This document shows positions 47,001 through 58,300 of a DNA stretch of 64,000 bases, piece after piece. The position numbers were made by a program, and so were the translations under genes. The notes beneath the pieces are model-generated. The model was not told the DNA's origin and searched no databases. It worked only from the letters and a program-made list of their open reading frames with translations. This stretch comes from Notospermus geniculatus (taxonomy: Eukaryota > Nemertea > Pilidiophora > Heteronemertea > Lineidae). Numbering within the stretch: the first letter of the stretch is position 1; each line of letters opens with the position of its first letter. The stretch is taken from contig NMRB01000054.1 of NCBI GenBank assembly GCA_002633025.1, forward strand, positions 149,134 through 213,133, given 5' to 3'.

Positions 47001-49759
47001 CAGTAGAGCTTCTCAGGGTTTTGGTGCCTGAAAGCGATGTATACTAACAGTAGAGCTTCTCAGGGCATTGGTGCCTGAAAGCGATGAACTAGCAGTAGAG
47101 CTTCTCAGGGCATTGGTGCCTGAAAGCGATGAACTAGCAGTATAGGCCTAGAGCTTCTCTAGAACACTGGTGCCTGAAAGCGATGAACTAGCAGTAGAGC
47201 TTCTCTAGAACATTGGTGCCTGAAAGCGATGAACTAGCAGTAGAGCTTCTCTAGAACACTGGTGCCTGAAAGCGATGAACTAGCAGTACAGTAGAGCAGA
47301 ATGTTTTATGTTTCAGTTTACCAAAGTCCATTCGCTACGCGGTGTTCTGTTCAGTGATCCGGGTTAGCACCGTTGACGTGTGGGATGACGTCTATACCAC
47401 GTACCTTGATAGGCTGAAGGAGGTGAATGGAATATATGACGAATTGACTGCTGATCTCCAACGTTCCTTGGCCTGCTCGAACGAGGAGTGGGTACTCCGA
47501 AGGTACATATCGAGGACCCGATTCAGCGGCAACGCATGACATAAAGATCAGAAATTGACACGTTTTCTCTCCTTTTATCTACTTTGAAGGCCAGGACCCG
47601 GTTGTTCAAAACAGTATTTGTCACTAGACACTACCGTGACGTTAGTGCTATCTTGGCGTTAGTTAAGGACCATTTCAGTTAACACCACGTATCGTCTGTA
47701 GTCTAACATCACGAATACGTAACAAAACCCTTGCGTACTGATATGCCACTGAAAAAGAGATCTTTTTTTATGACTCCGCAATTCGCTTCTTTAAACTTTA
47801 GATATTTAAATCGAGAGCTAGATCGCAACGCCGCCAACCTGTATGGGATATTTTCGTCCGTTGCTGAAAACCCGGCTGGTAGCCACCTTGCCCTCGAGGT
47901 GTACCTAGAGAGATGGAATGAGACCAAAGAGTAGGTGATCTGTTGAAATGTTTGACAGGATATCCCTAAAATTGGAGTTTGCTGACTTGCATGAATTCTG
48001 CAACACCTTACTCACACACTGCCACCAGTTCTAAGGACAGGATAAGAGCCTGGATTCGAGTGCCGCCACTGATAAATCCAGGCCTCCTCACATAGCGTTT
48101 GGTCTGATGGCACCTTCCAGCAACATCCAGTGGTATTATCTCATTCTCATCTTGTGTCCAAAGACCAAAAAAGTGCACAGTATTAATGAATCGAAAATCA
48201 TTCTTCCAGTTTGTACGTCCTTAATGATGTATGCAGCCGACTGGCAAGTCAAGACGATCTCGATACGGTATGTCTCCTTTTTACCAAGATGTCTCCTTTT
48301 TACCAAGACATAAGGCCACAGAAATGGAAGTTTAGATTTTCGTCCCTTGTCCAAACCTGTAGTCAATGGACATAAGGCAAAGAAGGAGCCGGTGTCGCTA
48401 TCTTTGAGATGGTTCTTGTGGAAAGGAAACGTGGCATATAATTATTGTTCTTTCGCCCCGTTTTCAAATTCCGGGGCATCCCCAGTAGGTGCTAGGCCGC
48501 CTTTATCGACGAAGAATATACTTGCAGGACCACATGACTGGGAGAGAACCATTGCCGATGAACTGGCAAGAATTAGAAATCAGGGCCCAAATCCATAAAA
48601 CCTAGGCATAGTTGCCTGCTAAAGTGCCCTGTTTGTACAGGCCGATGTACACAACTAGCAACCAACTACACAGTTAAAAAAGTAGTGTTAACCATACACC
48701 CAAAAGTAGTGTTAACTGTCTGATAACACTATAAATCAGTGTTAAAAAGAGTGTTAAACGTCTTAACACTAATTTTGAGTGTTGAAGGGTCGGTGTTAAC
48801 AACGTTTAACACCCATAAATGGTGTTAGGGAATGTGTAACACTTAAAATTGGTGTTAGCCATTGGTGTTAACCATTTTGAACACCCATTAATGGTGTTAA
48901 GGTAAAAGTCTAACACCGTAAAGTAGTGTTAGCTACCACTGATAACTAATTGCTGATTTCGCCATGCCAAAATCTAATTCTTCAAGACAAAGTGATGAAA
49001 TCATTGTAACTTTGCTTGCCATTTCCTTCACGCTGTTTTGAAGCGGGTCTTAAGTGTAAAATAAAAAGTTTGCCATTCTTATATCAAAAACTCCCTCGTG
49101 TTTTTCAAGTGGAATCATGGTGTAGTGGATCTGGAAGGGGCTTGCGGTGCAGAGGGTCCCAGGTTCAAACCCGACCACTGGCACATTTTTTTTCTTTCTT
49201 TTATTTTTCCAAAATGGACGTTTAAAACCTATTTTTCGACAGTGTTGTGAGAAAAACATGTTTTCAGCATGTTTTTAAAAAATATTTTTTTGCATTTGGG
49301 TGTTAACTTAACACTACTATACAGTGTTAGATAACTTAACACTACTGTACAGTGTTAGATACATAACACCCAAAATTGGTGTTGGGTGGTAATGGACACT
49401 CATAATCGGTGTTACAGTAACACCCATTTTCAGTGTTGTCTTAACACTCCTTTTTTAACTGTGTAAGCTAGCAAGGTTTTATGGATTTGGGCCCAGCTCG
49501 TCAACACAGTACAAACGTCATCTATGGATAAATGCATCCATTTGCCAAGAGTGGCTTACATACATGTAGTTTTCTTCTTGTTTTCTAGTTGCTGAAGTTC
49601 TTGGAGGCGAATCCAGAAGAAAAGACTGGCGATTACGAGTACATGATAAATAGGTCCATAGAAGATATGAAGGCCTCCATAGCCTGGTTAGAAAATCATG
49701 GACAAAAAGTAGTGGATTGGCTGCGAGAAGTCTATGCACCAGCAGATGATAAGAGTTAG
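38094..49759 (+). CDS. Secreted M1-family zinc aminopeptidase, copy B (21 exons, complete)
   Basis: Exons: 38094-38133, 38463-38507, 38739-39156, 39880-40035, 40345-40462, 40592-40712, 41084-41238, 41464-41577, 42046-42177, 42743-42874, 42995-43185, 43481-43569, 43868-44013, 44458-44513, 45002-45149, 45378-45454 (or 46132-46208), 46499-46597, 47317-47502, 47802-47930, 48210-48267 and 49589-49759. All phases agree; 926 residues. A cleavable signal peptide ([13 protein letters not shown]) replaces the signal anchor usual in aminopeptidase N. Then come the N-terminal beta domain (about 45-240), GGMEN (310-314), HEVAH (346-350) with the third zinc ligand E369 (exactly X18), the catalytic Tyr431 in SITYGKG, and the helical ERAP1_C-like domain ending [15 protein letters not shown]1 enzymes remove N-terminal residues from peptides. 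RFRR (30-33) could be a furin-type site. Closest group: APN/ERAP-like; substrate unknown. AATAAA follows at 49961. Confidence 0.95.
38234..38364. mobile_element. 131-bp hairpin MITE in intron 1 (copy B)
   Basis: Counterpart of 35547-35677, with the same cta flanks (38231-38233 and 38365-38367). One mismatch near the right end (gcagacggcc). Confidence 0.88.
39208..39595. mobile_element. Palindromic TA-type MITE in intron 3 (copy B)
   Basis: Same family as 14959-15379 (tttcgtcagatttgcgaaa end). The orthologue in copy C is at 56475-56870, so it predates the B/C duplication. Confidence 0.8.
39640..39805. mobile_element. Inverted-repeat element in intron 3, next to the previous one
   Basis: gacgcaccctttgtctatag and the following block (ccaacgctgcagaaacaa) are mirrored by ttgtttccgcggcgttggcc and ggacaaaggatgcggcat. 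It is shared with copy C (about 56926-57090), where it is partly rearranged. Confidence 0.65.
42396..42695. mobile_element. ~300-bp MITE in intron 9, copy B only
   Basis: aagtatcctaagtgagcact is mirrored by agtgtcagcttaggatacct. Copy C intron 9 lacks it. Confidence 0.7.
44122..44312. mobile_element. 191-bp foldback insertion in intron 13, copy B only
   Basis: It consists of two inverted copies of the cgaccccaaccggggtc fragment meeting at ttggagagactg. The flanks atttcctattggtat (44107) and atttcctactgggat (44313) are a 15-bp imperfect target duplication. Copy C has the uninterrupted site near 63365. Confidence 0.8.
44652..44946. mobile_element. 295-bp MITE with 8-bp target duplication, intron 14
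   Basis: CATCTTCGATGATCGAAGGC is mirrored by GCCTTCTATCATCGAAGATG. The flanks gagtagag and gagtagaa differ by one base, which fits an 8-bp hAT-like duplication. Absent in copy C. Confidence 0.75.
45769..45842 (+). pseudogene. Chimeric exon: start of exon 17 joined to end of exon 15
   Basis: A good acceptor (aaatttcag) and donor (gggtaggtg) flank it. In the phase set by exon 16 it reads [16 protein letters not shown]... and meets TGA at 45838-45840. Inclusion would truncate the aminopeptidase, so it must be skipped in a functional transcript. Confidence 0.8.
46132..46208 (+). CDS. Aminopeptidase exon 16, second copy (16b)
   Basis: It has the same length, same splice sites and same 25 encoded residues as 45378-45454; the two visible base changes (TCT/TCC, GTT/GTC) are silent. 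Both are 77 bp, so including both would shift the frame. Use should be either one or the other. Confidence 0.85.
46747..47300. repeat. 45-bp minisatellite in intron 17, about 12 units
   Basis: The unit is close to gtgcctgaaagcgatgaact plus agcagtagagcttctcaggg. 45 is a multiple of three, so it reads as [13 protein letters not shown] repeats, but splice sites place it in an intron. Confidence 0.88.
48667..49465. mobile_element. Inner element full of GTGTTA words, with CACAGTTAAAAAAG ends
   Basis: The left end TACACAGTTAAAAAA is mirrored by TTTTTTAACTGTGTA, so the flanks fit a TA target. About twenty gtgtta/taacac words are spread through both arms in both orientations. A tRNA-like segment sits in the middle. 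Confidence 0.75.
49118..49172 (+). other. tRNA-like segment (pol III A and B box match)
   Basis: tggtgtagtgga at 49118 is close to an A box, and ggttcaaaccc at 49162-49172 is a perfect B box. No full acceptor stem is visible, so it is not a tRNA gene; a SINE head or captured tRNA remnant is likelier. Confidence 0.5.
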
Positions 49760-49960
49760 ATAAGGCTTACACGGCCCTACTCATATGTTTCTAGTAAACC
49801 CAGCAAACCCTCTATTTTTGGCCGCTTTAGATAGAGAGGTTTGAAGAAGGATCTTTGCTGGGCAAATTCATTACATTGAAACTAATTCTATCGCTTCAAC
49901 AAGCCTCTGCATAGACGACCGTGTATGCTGCTGTTGCGTCTATACATGTAAAGTCTGCCC

Positions 49961-49966
49961 AATAAA
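49961..49966 (+). promoter_or_regulatory. Polyadenylation signal of aminopeptidase copy B
   Basis: AATAAA lies about 200 bp after the stop codon at 49757-49759. Confidence 0.65.
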
Positions 49967-50226
49967 GTACAATTGATAATTACAATACAAGGTCTCTGGT
50001 GCTCGGTTTTTCCTTCACGGCTGGTTCAAGAATCATAAGTCATGAAGATTTCCTGGGATGGTCGCGCCGATTCCGCCATATCAACGGCGCATGCATGTTC
50101 ATAGAGGCAGTTGTAGAACTCTCCATCTCCGTTTGAATGGAGGTCGTCAAGGCACACAGCAAAGTAGACTATATACATCCATCCTCCCATCGCAGAGCTT
50201 TGGTCTCGCTCCTCTGACAAGCGGAG

Positions 50227-51333
50227 CGAGATACCACCCCATATCTCCCTCGTGCTGAGGTAAAGCAAGAGAGTGGGTGGTATCTCCCTCATTGTGCTGA
50301 GGTAAAGCAGGAGAGTGGGTGGTATCTCCTTCATTGTGATGAGGTAAAGCAAGAGAGTGGATGGTATCTCCCTCATTGTGTTGAGGTAAATCAAGAGAGT
50401 GGGTGGTATCGCCCTCATTCTGCTGAGGTAAAGCAAGAGAGTGGGTGGTATCTCCCTCATTGTGCTGAGGTAAAGCAAGAGAGTGGGTGGTATCTCCCTC
50501 GTGCTGAGGTAAAGCAGGAGAGTGGGTGGTATCTCCTTCATTGTGATGACGTAAAGCAAGAGAATGGATGGTATCTCTCTCATTGTGCTGAGGTAAGAGA
50601 GTGGATGGTACATGTATCTCCCTCATTCTGCTGAGGTAAATCAAGAGAGTGGATGGTATCTCCCTCATCCTGCTGAGGTAAAGCAAGATTGGTGGTATCT
50701 CCCTCATTGTGCTGAGGTAAAGAAAAGAGAGTGGACGGTATCTCCCTCATTGTGCTGAGGTAAAGCAAGAGAGTGGATGGTATCTCCCTCATTCTGCTGA
50801 GGTAAAGCAAGAGTGGGTGGTACATGTATCTCCCTCATTGTGCTGATGTAAAGCAGGAGAGTGGATGGTTATCTCCATCATAGTGCCGAGGAAAAGCAAG
50901 CGAGTGGATGGTATCTCTATCTCCCTCAATGGCCTATATTTATAAAAGATAGCAAATGCTTTTACTTCAAGTTTTGTAATACATTTACATTGGACATTGC
51001 TGTGCGAATCATCTTAAGTAAAAGCATTTGCTAACTTTTATGAATACTAGCCACTGTGCTGAGGTAAAGTAAGAGAGTGGATGGTGTCTTCCTCATAGTG
51101 CCGAGGTAAAGCAAGCGAGCGGATGGTATCTCCTTCATTGTGCTGAGGTAAAGCAAGAGACTGGATGGTATCTCTCTCATTCTGCTGAGGTAAAGCAAGA
51201 GTGGGTGGTATCTTCCTCATTGTGCTGAGGTAAAGCAAGCGAGTGGATGGTATCTCCCTCATTGTGCTGAGGTAAAGCAAGAGAGTGGATGGTATCTCCT
51301 TCATTGTGCTGAGGTAAAGCAAGAGAATGGATG
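50227..51333. repeat. 42-bp minisatellite, over 20 units
   Basis: The unit is close to gtgctgaggtaaagcaagag plus agtgggtggtatctccctcatt. 42 is 14 codons, so open frames of up to 195 codons appear on the minus strand, but several frames are open at once and unit edges vary. I read it as non-coding, downstream of copy B. Confidence 0.9.
50938..51052. mobile_element. Small hairpin element inserted in the 42-bp minisatellite
   Basis: ataaaagatagcaaatgctt is mirrored by agcatttgctaacttttat; it interrupts the repeat array. Confidence 0.65.
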
Positions 51334-51433
51334 TAGCACTCCCAATTAAATTCTTCGTTCCAAGTCCTCAATTGTTTAATTGGTTCACGTAGTGACCATT
51401 ATTTTCATACCGGTTTTGCCCGATTCACTCCTC

Positions 51434-52386
51434 GATAGCGCGGTTATTCACATTATCATTACCAGGGCTTCGCACTCACGCAGGAAACTTTCACTGTGAG
51501 GCTGAAGATTGAAAGCCATTAAAATCGGAAAAACCTTCGATAGAGATGAACTTTTAGTGAATAACCTTAATAAGCTAAAAGTAGATATCCATTTGCTGCT
51601 TCGGATTTCTTCTGGGGCCATAATATTCGTTAGTTGACCTAAAAATTGCGTTTAATGCCCAGTGCATTCGCGATATCCAATACATGGCAGAAAACTAGTA
51701 ACACAGGCAGGACGAGCTTTTATTGGAAGGCGTAGGGGTTTCAGGATTGTTAGATATAAATCAACATCGCAAACGTAAAATGCGTAAAATGATACATTTT
51801 GTGGGAGAAAGGTTACAATAAACTATAGCCGAATTTTGAGATAAGGTATGAATTATTAATTTAGGGTACAAAAAGCACAAAATTGACACACTAAATGATA
51901 ATAAACAAGAAGTCAATCTCCAGAATTCACGAATTTTCGACCCCAACCGGGGTCTAGATAGCGCGGTTATTCACATTATCATTACCAGGGCTTCGAACTC
52001 ACGCAGGAAACTTTCACTGTGAGGCTGAAGATTGAAAGCCATTAAAATCGGAAAAACCTTCGATAGAGATGAACTTTTAGTGAATAACCGTAATAAGCTA
52101 AAAGTAGATATCCATTTGCTGCTTCGGATTTCTTCTGGGGCCATAATATTCGTTAGTTGACCTAAAAATTGCGTTTAATGCCCAGTGCATTCGCGATATC
52201 CAATACATGGCAGAATACTAGTAACACAGGCAGGACGAGCCTTTATTGGAAGGCGTAGGGGTTTCAGGATTGTTAGATATAAGTCAACATCGCAAACGTA
52301 AAATGCGTAAAATGATACATTTTGTGGGAGAAAGGTTACAATAAACTATAGCCGAATTTTGAGATAAGGTATGAATTATTAATTTA
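51434..52386. repeat. Tandem duplication with 523-bp offset
   Basis: gatagcgcggttattcacat at 51434 starts again at 51957, and about 430 bp are nearly identical. A ccccaaccggggtc fragment (51868-51956) sits between the copies. Confidence 0.88.
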
Positions 52387-53427
52387 GATAACTCTTATGA
52401 AACGCCTAATAATTAGAAATCAACCCGCCTTGCCTGCCTCCCCTGTGAATAATGACGTGGGTGAACAAAGCAGGCTACCGGTCGTCGAGTGCAGGTAATC
52501 GCCTCCTGGATGAGCACTGCCTGGATTCTACGCGTAGTGCCATAACTTCCCTGGTGGCAAAGCAATGAACTATCCTTAGGACCATGTCGGGTATTGGAAG
52601 TTCAGAATTTCTAAAATGGTGTCCCATATCCCTCAATTGCGATATTTTTTTTCGATAACTCAACTACGTGAAGCTTAACGCCACAAGGCTTGTTTATTGG
52701 TTCACGTGGGCCTATAGTCCCTATAAGTGACCATTATATTGGTTCCAATTTGAGCTTGTAACGGAATTTTCGGCACTAAATCATAAGCGTATCCAAAGAC
52801 AATGAGCTGGGATATGTTAGGTTTTATGCCTAGTTGTGTCCCGGCTATTTATTTTTGTGATTATTTCACGATTAATACGTTTTTTTTCGGTATTTTGTTG
52901 TTTTCTAGAGATTTCATGATTAAGAAACGATTCTGGTTGGCTAAAATCCATGCGGGGGTCACACATTCTCTCTGGGCTCAAGGGCGGACGCACATGTGGA
53001 TTTATATTTAGAAGTGGTTTTGATTTCAGTCTCTATCTTTAGCCATGGTACAAGATAGGGTGTATGAGCATTTTCATCGTATTATGGGCTATATCTATGT
53101 AGGCATACAGGATTGAATAACGCTGAGTAAGGTGTGAGGAGCCGTGAATCATATACTCACCCTTTTTGTGCGAGTACTGAGTTTGGCCTGTTTTGTTTGA
53201 TCATGATAGAGAGGGAGGGTAGCTTTGTTTACGTTTTTCAGTCGGTGTGTTGGCCTGAACTGAATGCACTTCGTTTGTGTAGGCTATGACATCTTCATAA
53301 AGATTGAGCACTTCGTGCCTCCTTGCTCCTGCTCTTGTATCGAAGGCAGTTTTGTGTGTTTGTGCGAAAATTCTTAATTTCTAACTCTTTCCACGTGAAC
53401 CATTTACGCCGCCAGGCTTGTTTATTT
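52387..53427. other. Stretch without recognisable gene
   Basis: Mostly A/T-rich sequence with short open frames. I recognise nothing in it. Confidence 0.45.
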
Positions 53428-53977
53428 ATTTCAATCGTACTAAGTACACTTAGAGGTGAGATTCAAGCAGTGCAAGAGGTGCAGAACAGATTACTAAGAG
53501 ACCGAAAAAAGCGGAAAAAAATCAACTCTACGTTCAACTCATTATTGAAGTTACTCAGTACAAACTACATACTATCAAATCTTCCATCTCATTTTTCTCT
53601 AAAATTTCACAATTTCTATTGTCCCGCATTCTCAACAAATCCCTTATTACTGGACTACCAAGGATAGCACAACGGCCAATCAAATCAGGCCACGGTCTGC
53701 GCATTTCAATCGTACTAAGTACACTTAGAGGTGAGATTCAAGCAGTGCAAGAGGTGCAGAACAGATTACTAAGAGACCGAAAAAAGCGGAAAAAAATCAA
53801 CCCTACGTTCAACTCATTATTGAAGTTACTCAGTACAAACTACATTACTATCAAATCTTCCATCTCATTTTTCTCTAAAATTTCAAAATTTCTATTGTCC
53901 CGCATTCTCAACAAATCCTTTATTACTGGACTACCAAGGATAACACAACGGCCAATCAAATCAGGCCACGGTCTGCG
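53428..53977. repeat. 275-bp tandem duplication upstream of copy C
   Basis: tttcaatcgtactaagtaca occurs at about 53429 and 53704; the units are nearly identical. The unit ends in cggccaatcaaatcaggcca, a word also present upstream of copies A and B. Frames of 114 and 133 codons run through it but share no known family. Confidence 0.85.
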
Positions 53978-55392
53978 CCAGCTCATTAGAATCATATTCG
54001 GGGAGCCGGGAGTAGAGTAGAATGGCATATCTCTCGGTTGAACATTTTGGTTATCGTAGTTGAAAACTAACACATCTGATAGGAACAAGTAAAGTGATGA
54101 AAATAATATTTAGGCAGCTTGTAGGTTCACTCGCTTCAAACTTTGAAAGCTTCACGACTGTTGCACACACTTGGTCTGTAGGTTTTATATCCTGTTGAAA
54201 TACATTGTATTCCAATAGAACATTCTGTAAAGGTGAACCACCGGAGGTACATGTATTCTAAAGGTTTTCACTAGACCTGTTGTTTGTGACAACTAAAGTG
54301 GTCTGTTTTTTCTGGAAACAGGTTTAATGTCAAATCATCATACCACAATCAATTCATTCCAGACATACCCCAAAAAAAACATGGTCCACATTTAATTTTA
54401 TGACAAATAATCGGAGCAAAAAAGCATCCATAGGCTGAATCATTGTCAGAGTCAAATAGATGTGACGTGTGCTCAATATTAACCCTTTTACGAGATCAGC
54501 TAATTCCATGTTTTCCCCAAGATATCAATCGGTCAAAAATGACATTTAGTTATCATCAGTTACGGTATTTTGAGGTATGAATGTCGAATGGAGATCATAC
54601 GACTGTAGTTCTACGGTTTATTTAACATGTAGGCTCTATACCCGGTATGGAATAAATGTTAACGTTAGCAATAATCGAGTTCGGCTTCATTCTTTCAATC
54701 GCCATGTTGTAACCAACAGCAACTTGTTTCTCGTCTGCATTTCGGGTGCCCCTACTAAAATCTCTTCTTTAGTGTGCCCGAACCCAGAGGACAAATACAT
54801 GTAAATCGTTTAAGTGAAGAAAGAGACACCCGGTCCTCATCAATTTCCCCCAAAGAAGGATTTTTGTTCAAAATAGGTTTCTGGACGCTGCCCTCTATCG
54901 CTACCATCTCCATGATCGCCCGTCGACTATGGCATGATATCCGCGACTACAATTAAATGCCGTCATGGCTGTGGGCGGTAAGTTTTGAAACGAGAAAACT
55001 GTAGAAGGATTACGTCGGATGGGCCAGTGATGGTGACTGGAAGCGAGAAAAACCATGACAGGGGAATGCTAGAAACCATTCATTTATTTTGTTCGCCTCG
55101 ACTCGACTCTGACTAGGTGTGACCATTAGCCTAGTTCTGTATCTGTCTCTCGGCTCGTCATCAGTTTAGTATGATGGCATCAACCATCATGATCTGTTTG
55201 CTAAAGACTTGATGTTGATTACAGAACGGTCAAATTGGTAGATTATCTGTATTTGGTTCACTGGACCACTTCCACAAATTGACTTTGGACTCAATTGATG
55301 GTTTGACATTTTGGTATATCTATAACTTCACTCTAAGCCCTGTGCCATATGTAGACAGAGTATCCATCAGTATAGTTATCGATGCCGACAGA

Positions 55393-58300
55393 ATGCTCCA
55401 CAGACTGTTACTTTTTCTGGGTCTTTTAGGTAAGTGATAATATCAACCACTTCAAGATGTTTTTACAAAAGCAGAATACAACGATGCTCTGATAACCCAT
55501 CAAAACACTGCATTAACACTAAGTCCACAACGATGATCACACGAGACGGTACACCATGATCCTCTGGCCGATGGATACTTAGAAATATCATGACACGATT
55601 CCCTTTTCCTTTTTAGGTGCTGCTGTTGCACTGTTCGATTACCCAACGCCACATCAGCGATGTAAGTCTATGGCCCGTATTTTAGAATGCTGCTCAACGT
55701 AAAGGAGTTCCTCAAGGCTATTGTTCTCAACAGGACAACAATAGTCTTGAGGAACTCCTTTACGTTGAGGAGCATTATTCTAACCTAGGAACCAAAATCT
55801 TTCTAGAACTACATGTCATGCAAACCGTGCGGGTCCCTTTAGGCGGGTCTGGGACCAAATTACACAACAACTCTTCTCTAACAAAACTCGTAAAAACGGC
55901 ATTTGGAAGCAAGCAAGAGTAAAGGAAACCGCAGAAATATCAACTTATCTCTGTTCAGGCATTCCTAGACAACCCGTGGGTCATGTTGTACTCTCTCTCC
56001 TTTGCTTCCAGATCGATTCCGACGCTATGCCCCTCCCCGGAACAGTCACCACTTACTCCAGGACACCTTGTTTCCCGTCCACTATGACCTAACCATCAGA
56101 CCAAATATCTATCAGGAGAGAGACTTCAAATTCGACGGTAATGTTACCATCTTCTTCGACTGTCGCCGGTCTACCAACAGGATAAAACTCCATTCAACCC
56201 AACTTAAGATCGATCCGGCTTCGATCCGGCTTAGCGGTGATCAAGATCGTTTGGTGGTGACAGGGACGGAGGAGGATAAAGACAAAAGCTTCGTAACCTT
56301 CCACCTGAACAAGCGACTGAGGAGAGGACGTCATTATGTCATAAGGCTCTCTTTCAGTGGGCGATTACGAGTTAACGTGAGGGGGCTGTACCTGACAGGA
56401 TACATGGTGAACCAAACCCGACAGTAAGTGAACGTTCTGTCTGGTGAGGTTGAGCATCCGGTAAACTGACATTAGGGAGGTTTCGCAAATCTGACGGAAC
56501 ACGAAGTACGAAATGCGAAATGCGAAATTCAACTTCATTTCCATGACGAAATGTATTTCTGGAGATGGTTGCTACCACAAATGTCCCTGCCGCCAGTGCG
56601 TCTTTTAGCATATCATGTAAGACCGACAGAGTTATGGTGCATCTTAAATTTTTAAATTTCCACTTCGTATCTACGAAGTGGAAACGAAAGATAAATTTCA
56701 AAGTTTAATATACATCGCAACTCTATCGGTCTAACTTCATACGCTAAAAGACGCTCTTACAGCAGGCGATATTTGTGGTACCAATCATCTCCGGAAATAC
56801 ATTAGGTCATGGAAATGAAGTCCATGGAAATGAAGTTCGTATTTCGTGTTTCGTCAGATTTGCGAAACCCCACTGTTGCACAAGTAATAAGTTTTGCGTC
56901 GATCACTGTTGCGATTTTCGAGTGGTGGGATGACGCACCCTTTATTGTCTATGGCCAACGCCGCGGAAACAAGCAATTCTTGAGCGTTTGCGCTCGAAAC
57001 TCGCGTGACTGGACAGCCAGCCGATGGCGCAACCATGCGGGGCGATGCCGCAACCATGTTTGTTTCCGCGACAAAGGATGCGGCATCGCACTGCGAAATT
57101 CGAATGAATGGATTCTCTTGCCTTTCGTGGAAACGGGGCTTCATAGCGAATTCTTGATTCTTGTAGCTATATGGCAATCACTCAAATGAAGCCCAATGAC
57201 GCAAGACGAATTTTTCCATGTTTTGACGAACCAGCATTGAAGGCGACGTTCAACGTGACTGTGTTGAGAAAGTCATCCCATGTGGCTCTGTCCAACATGC
57301 CTCTGATCAAATCACAGTTATTGTAAGTACATGTACACGGCTCTTGAAATCACCATCATGCGCTAGGAGACAGGAAAGCTTTCTGTAGGCGGAACATGAT
57401 TAGGGTCATGAAGGTTATCCTGTACCTGAGTTTCATCCCAGCACTGAGAACATTGAGGCTGATGGGAAAGAGGGACTGAGCTAGGGAGAGGAGGCGAACG
57501 CTGCAGGGAATAGGAAGTGATGTTCAATACGACGACTGTACCTCCTTTTCAGAGCGAACGGATGGTACGCCGACACGTTTGACAAGACACCAATTATGCC
57601 GACGTATCTGTTGGCTATAGCGGTCACTGATTATAAATTTAAACAAGGGTACACGAAGCACGGGATTAAGGTAGGTGAGACGAGGCAATGAGGTACCGTC
57701 CGTACCGGACACCGAAATTTAGATATGAAGGAAAACAAAAAGCTGTATAGAAACGAAGATTGAATAGATGAAGTATTTCTTTCACATCCTTTTAGATTCG
57801 AGTTTGGTGGCGAGAGGGTGAGCTCCACAAAGTCGACCACGCCCTGGCCAAAGTGATCCAATCGACCGAATGGTTTACTGAATACACCGGGATAAATTAT
57901 ACTCTTCCCAAGATGGGTAAGTGAATCATACCATACCATAACATTACCAATGTGAGGAGTGTTACACTTACAGGTGATGAAGTTATTGACGAGTGGCAGT
58001 GGATCGATGCTGATGATAACGGCGATCGCATGTCCATTTTCGGTCAACTCTGAAATATAATGCCCTCTAGTGTTAAAGGTATGATCTCCGCGTAAGATCA
58101 GCGGGATGATAATTGATTGTAGCAACAGCTCTATGCGGTTCTTCCACGTACACTCTAGCGTACAGTTCGCTGTTACATCAATTGACCACGCCCCCACTGT
58201 ACCAGAGGAGATGCTGCCTGTTACCACTGCAGGGTAGTACAATTCCCAAAATTGACGTACATGTAATAAGACACGATGAGCACAAATTAAGCGTTTTTTA

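Larger units (their letters stand above)
48583..49494. mobile_element. Outer MITE of a nested pair in intron 20
   Basis: The ends gggcccaaatccataaaacc and its exact mirror at 49475-49494. It encloses the inner element at 48667-49465. Confidence 0.75.

Noticed and set aside
50026-50707. Open frames of 195 and 186 codons on the minus strand
   Set aside because: They are translations of the 42-bp minisatellite in two overlapping frames, with no homology or splice context.
53323-54020. Frames of 114 and 133 codons with shared peptide STLRGEIQAVQEVQNRLLRD
   Set aside because: They share the peptide because of the 275-bp tandem duplication. A coiled-coil-like peptide alone, with no family match or splice support, is not enough.
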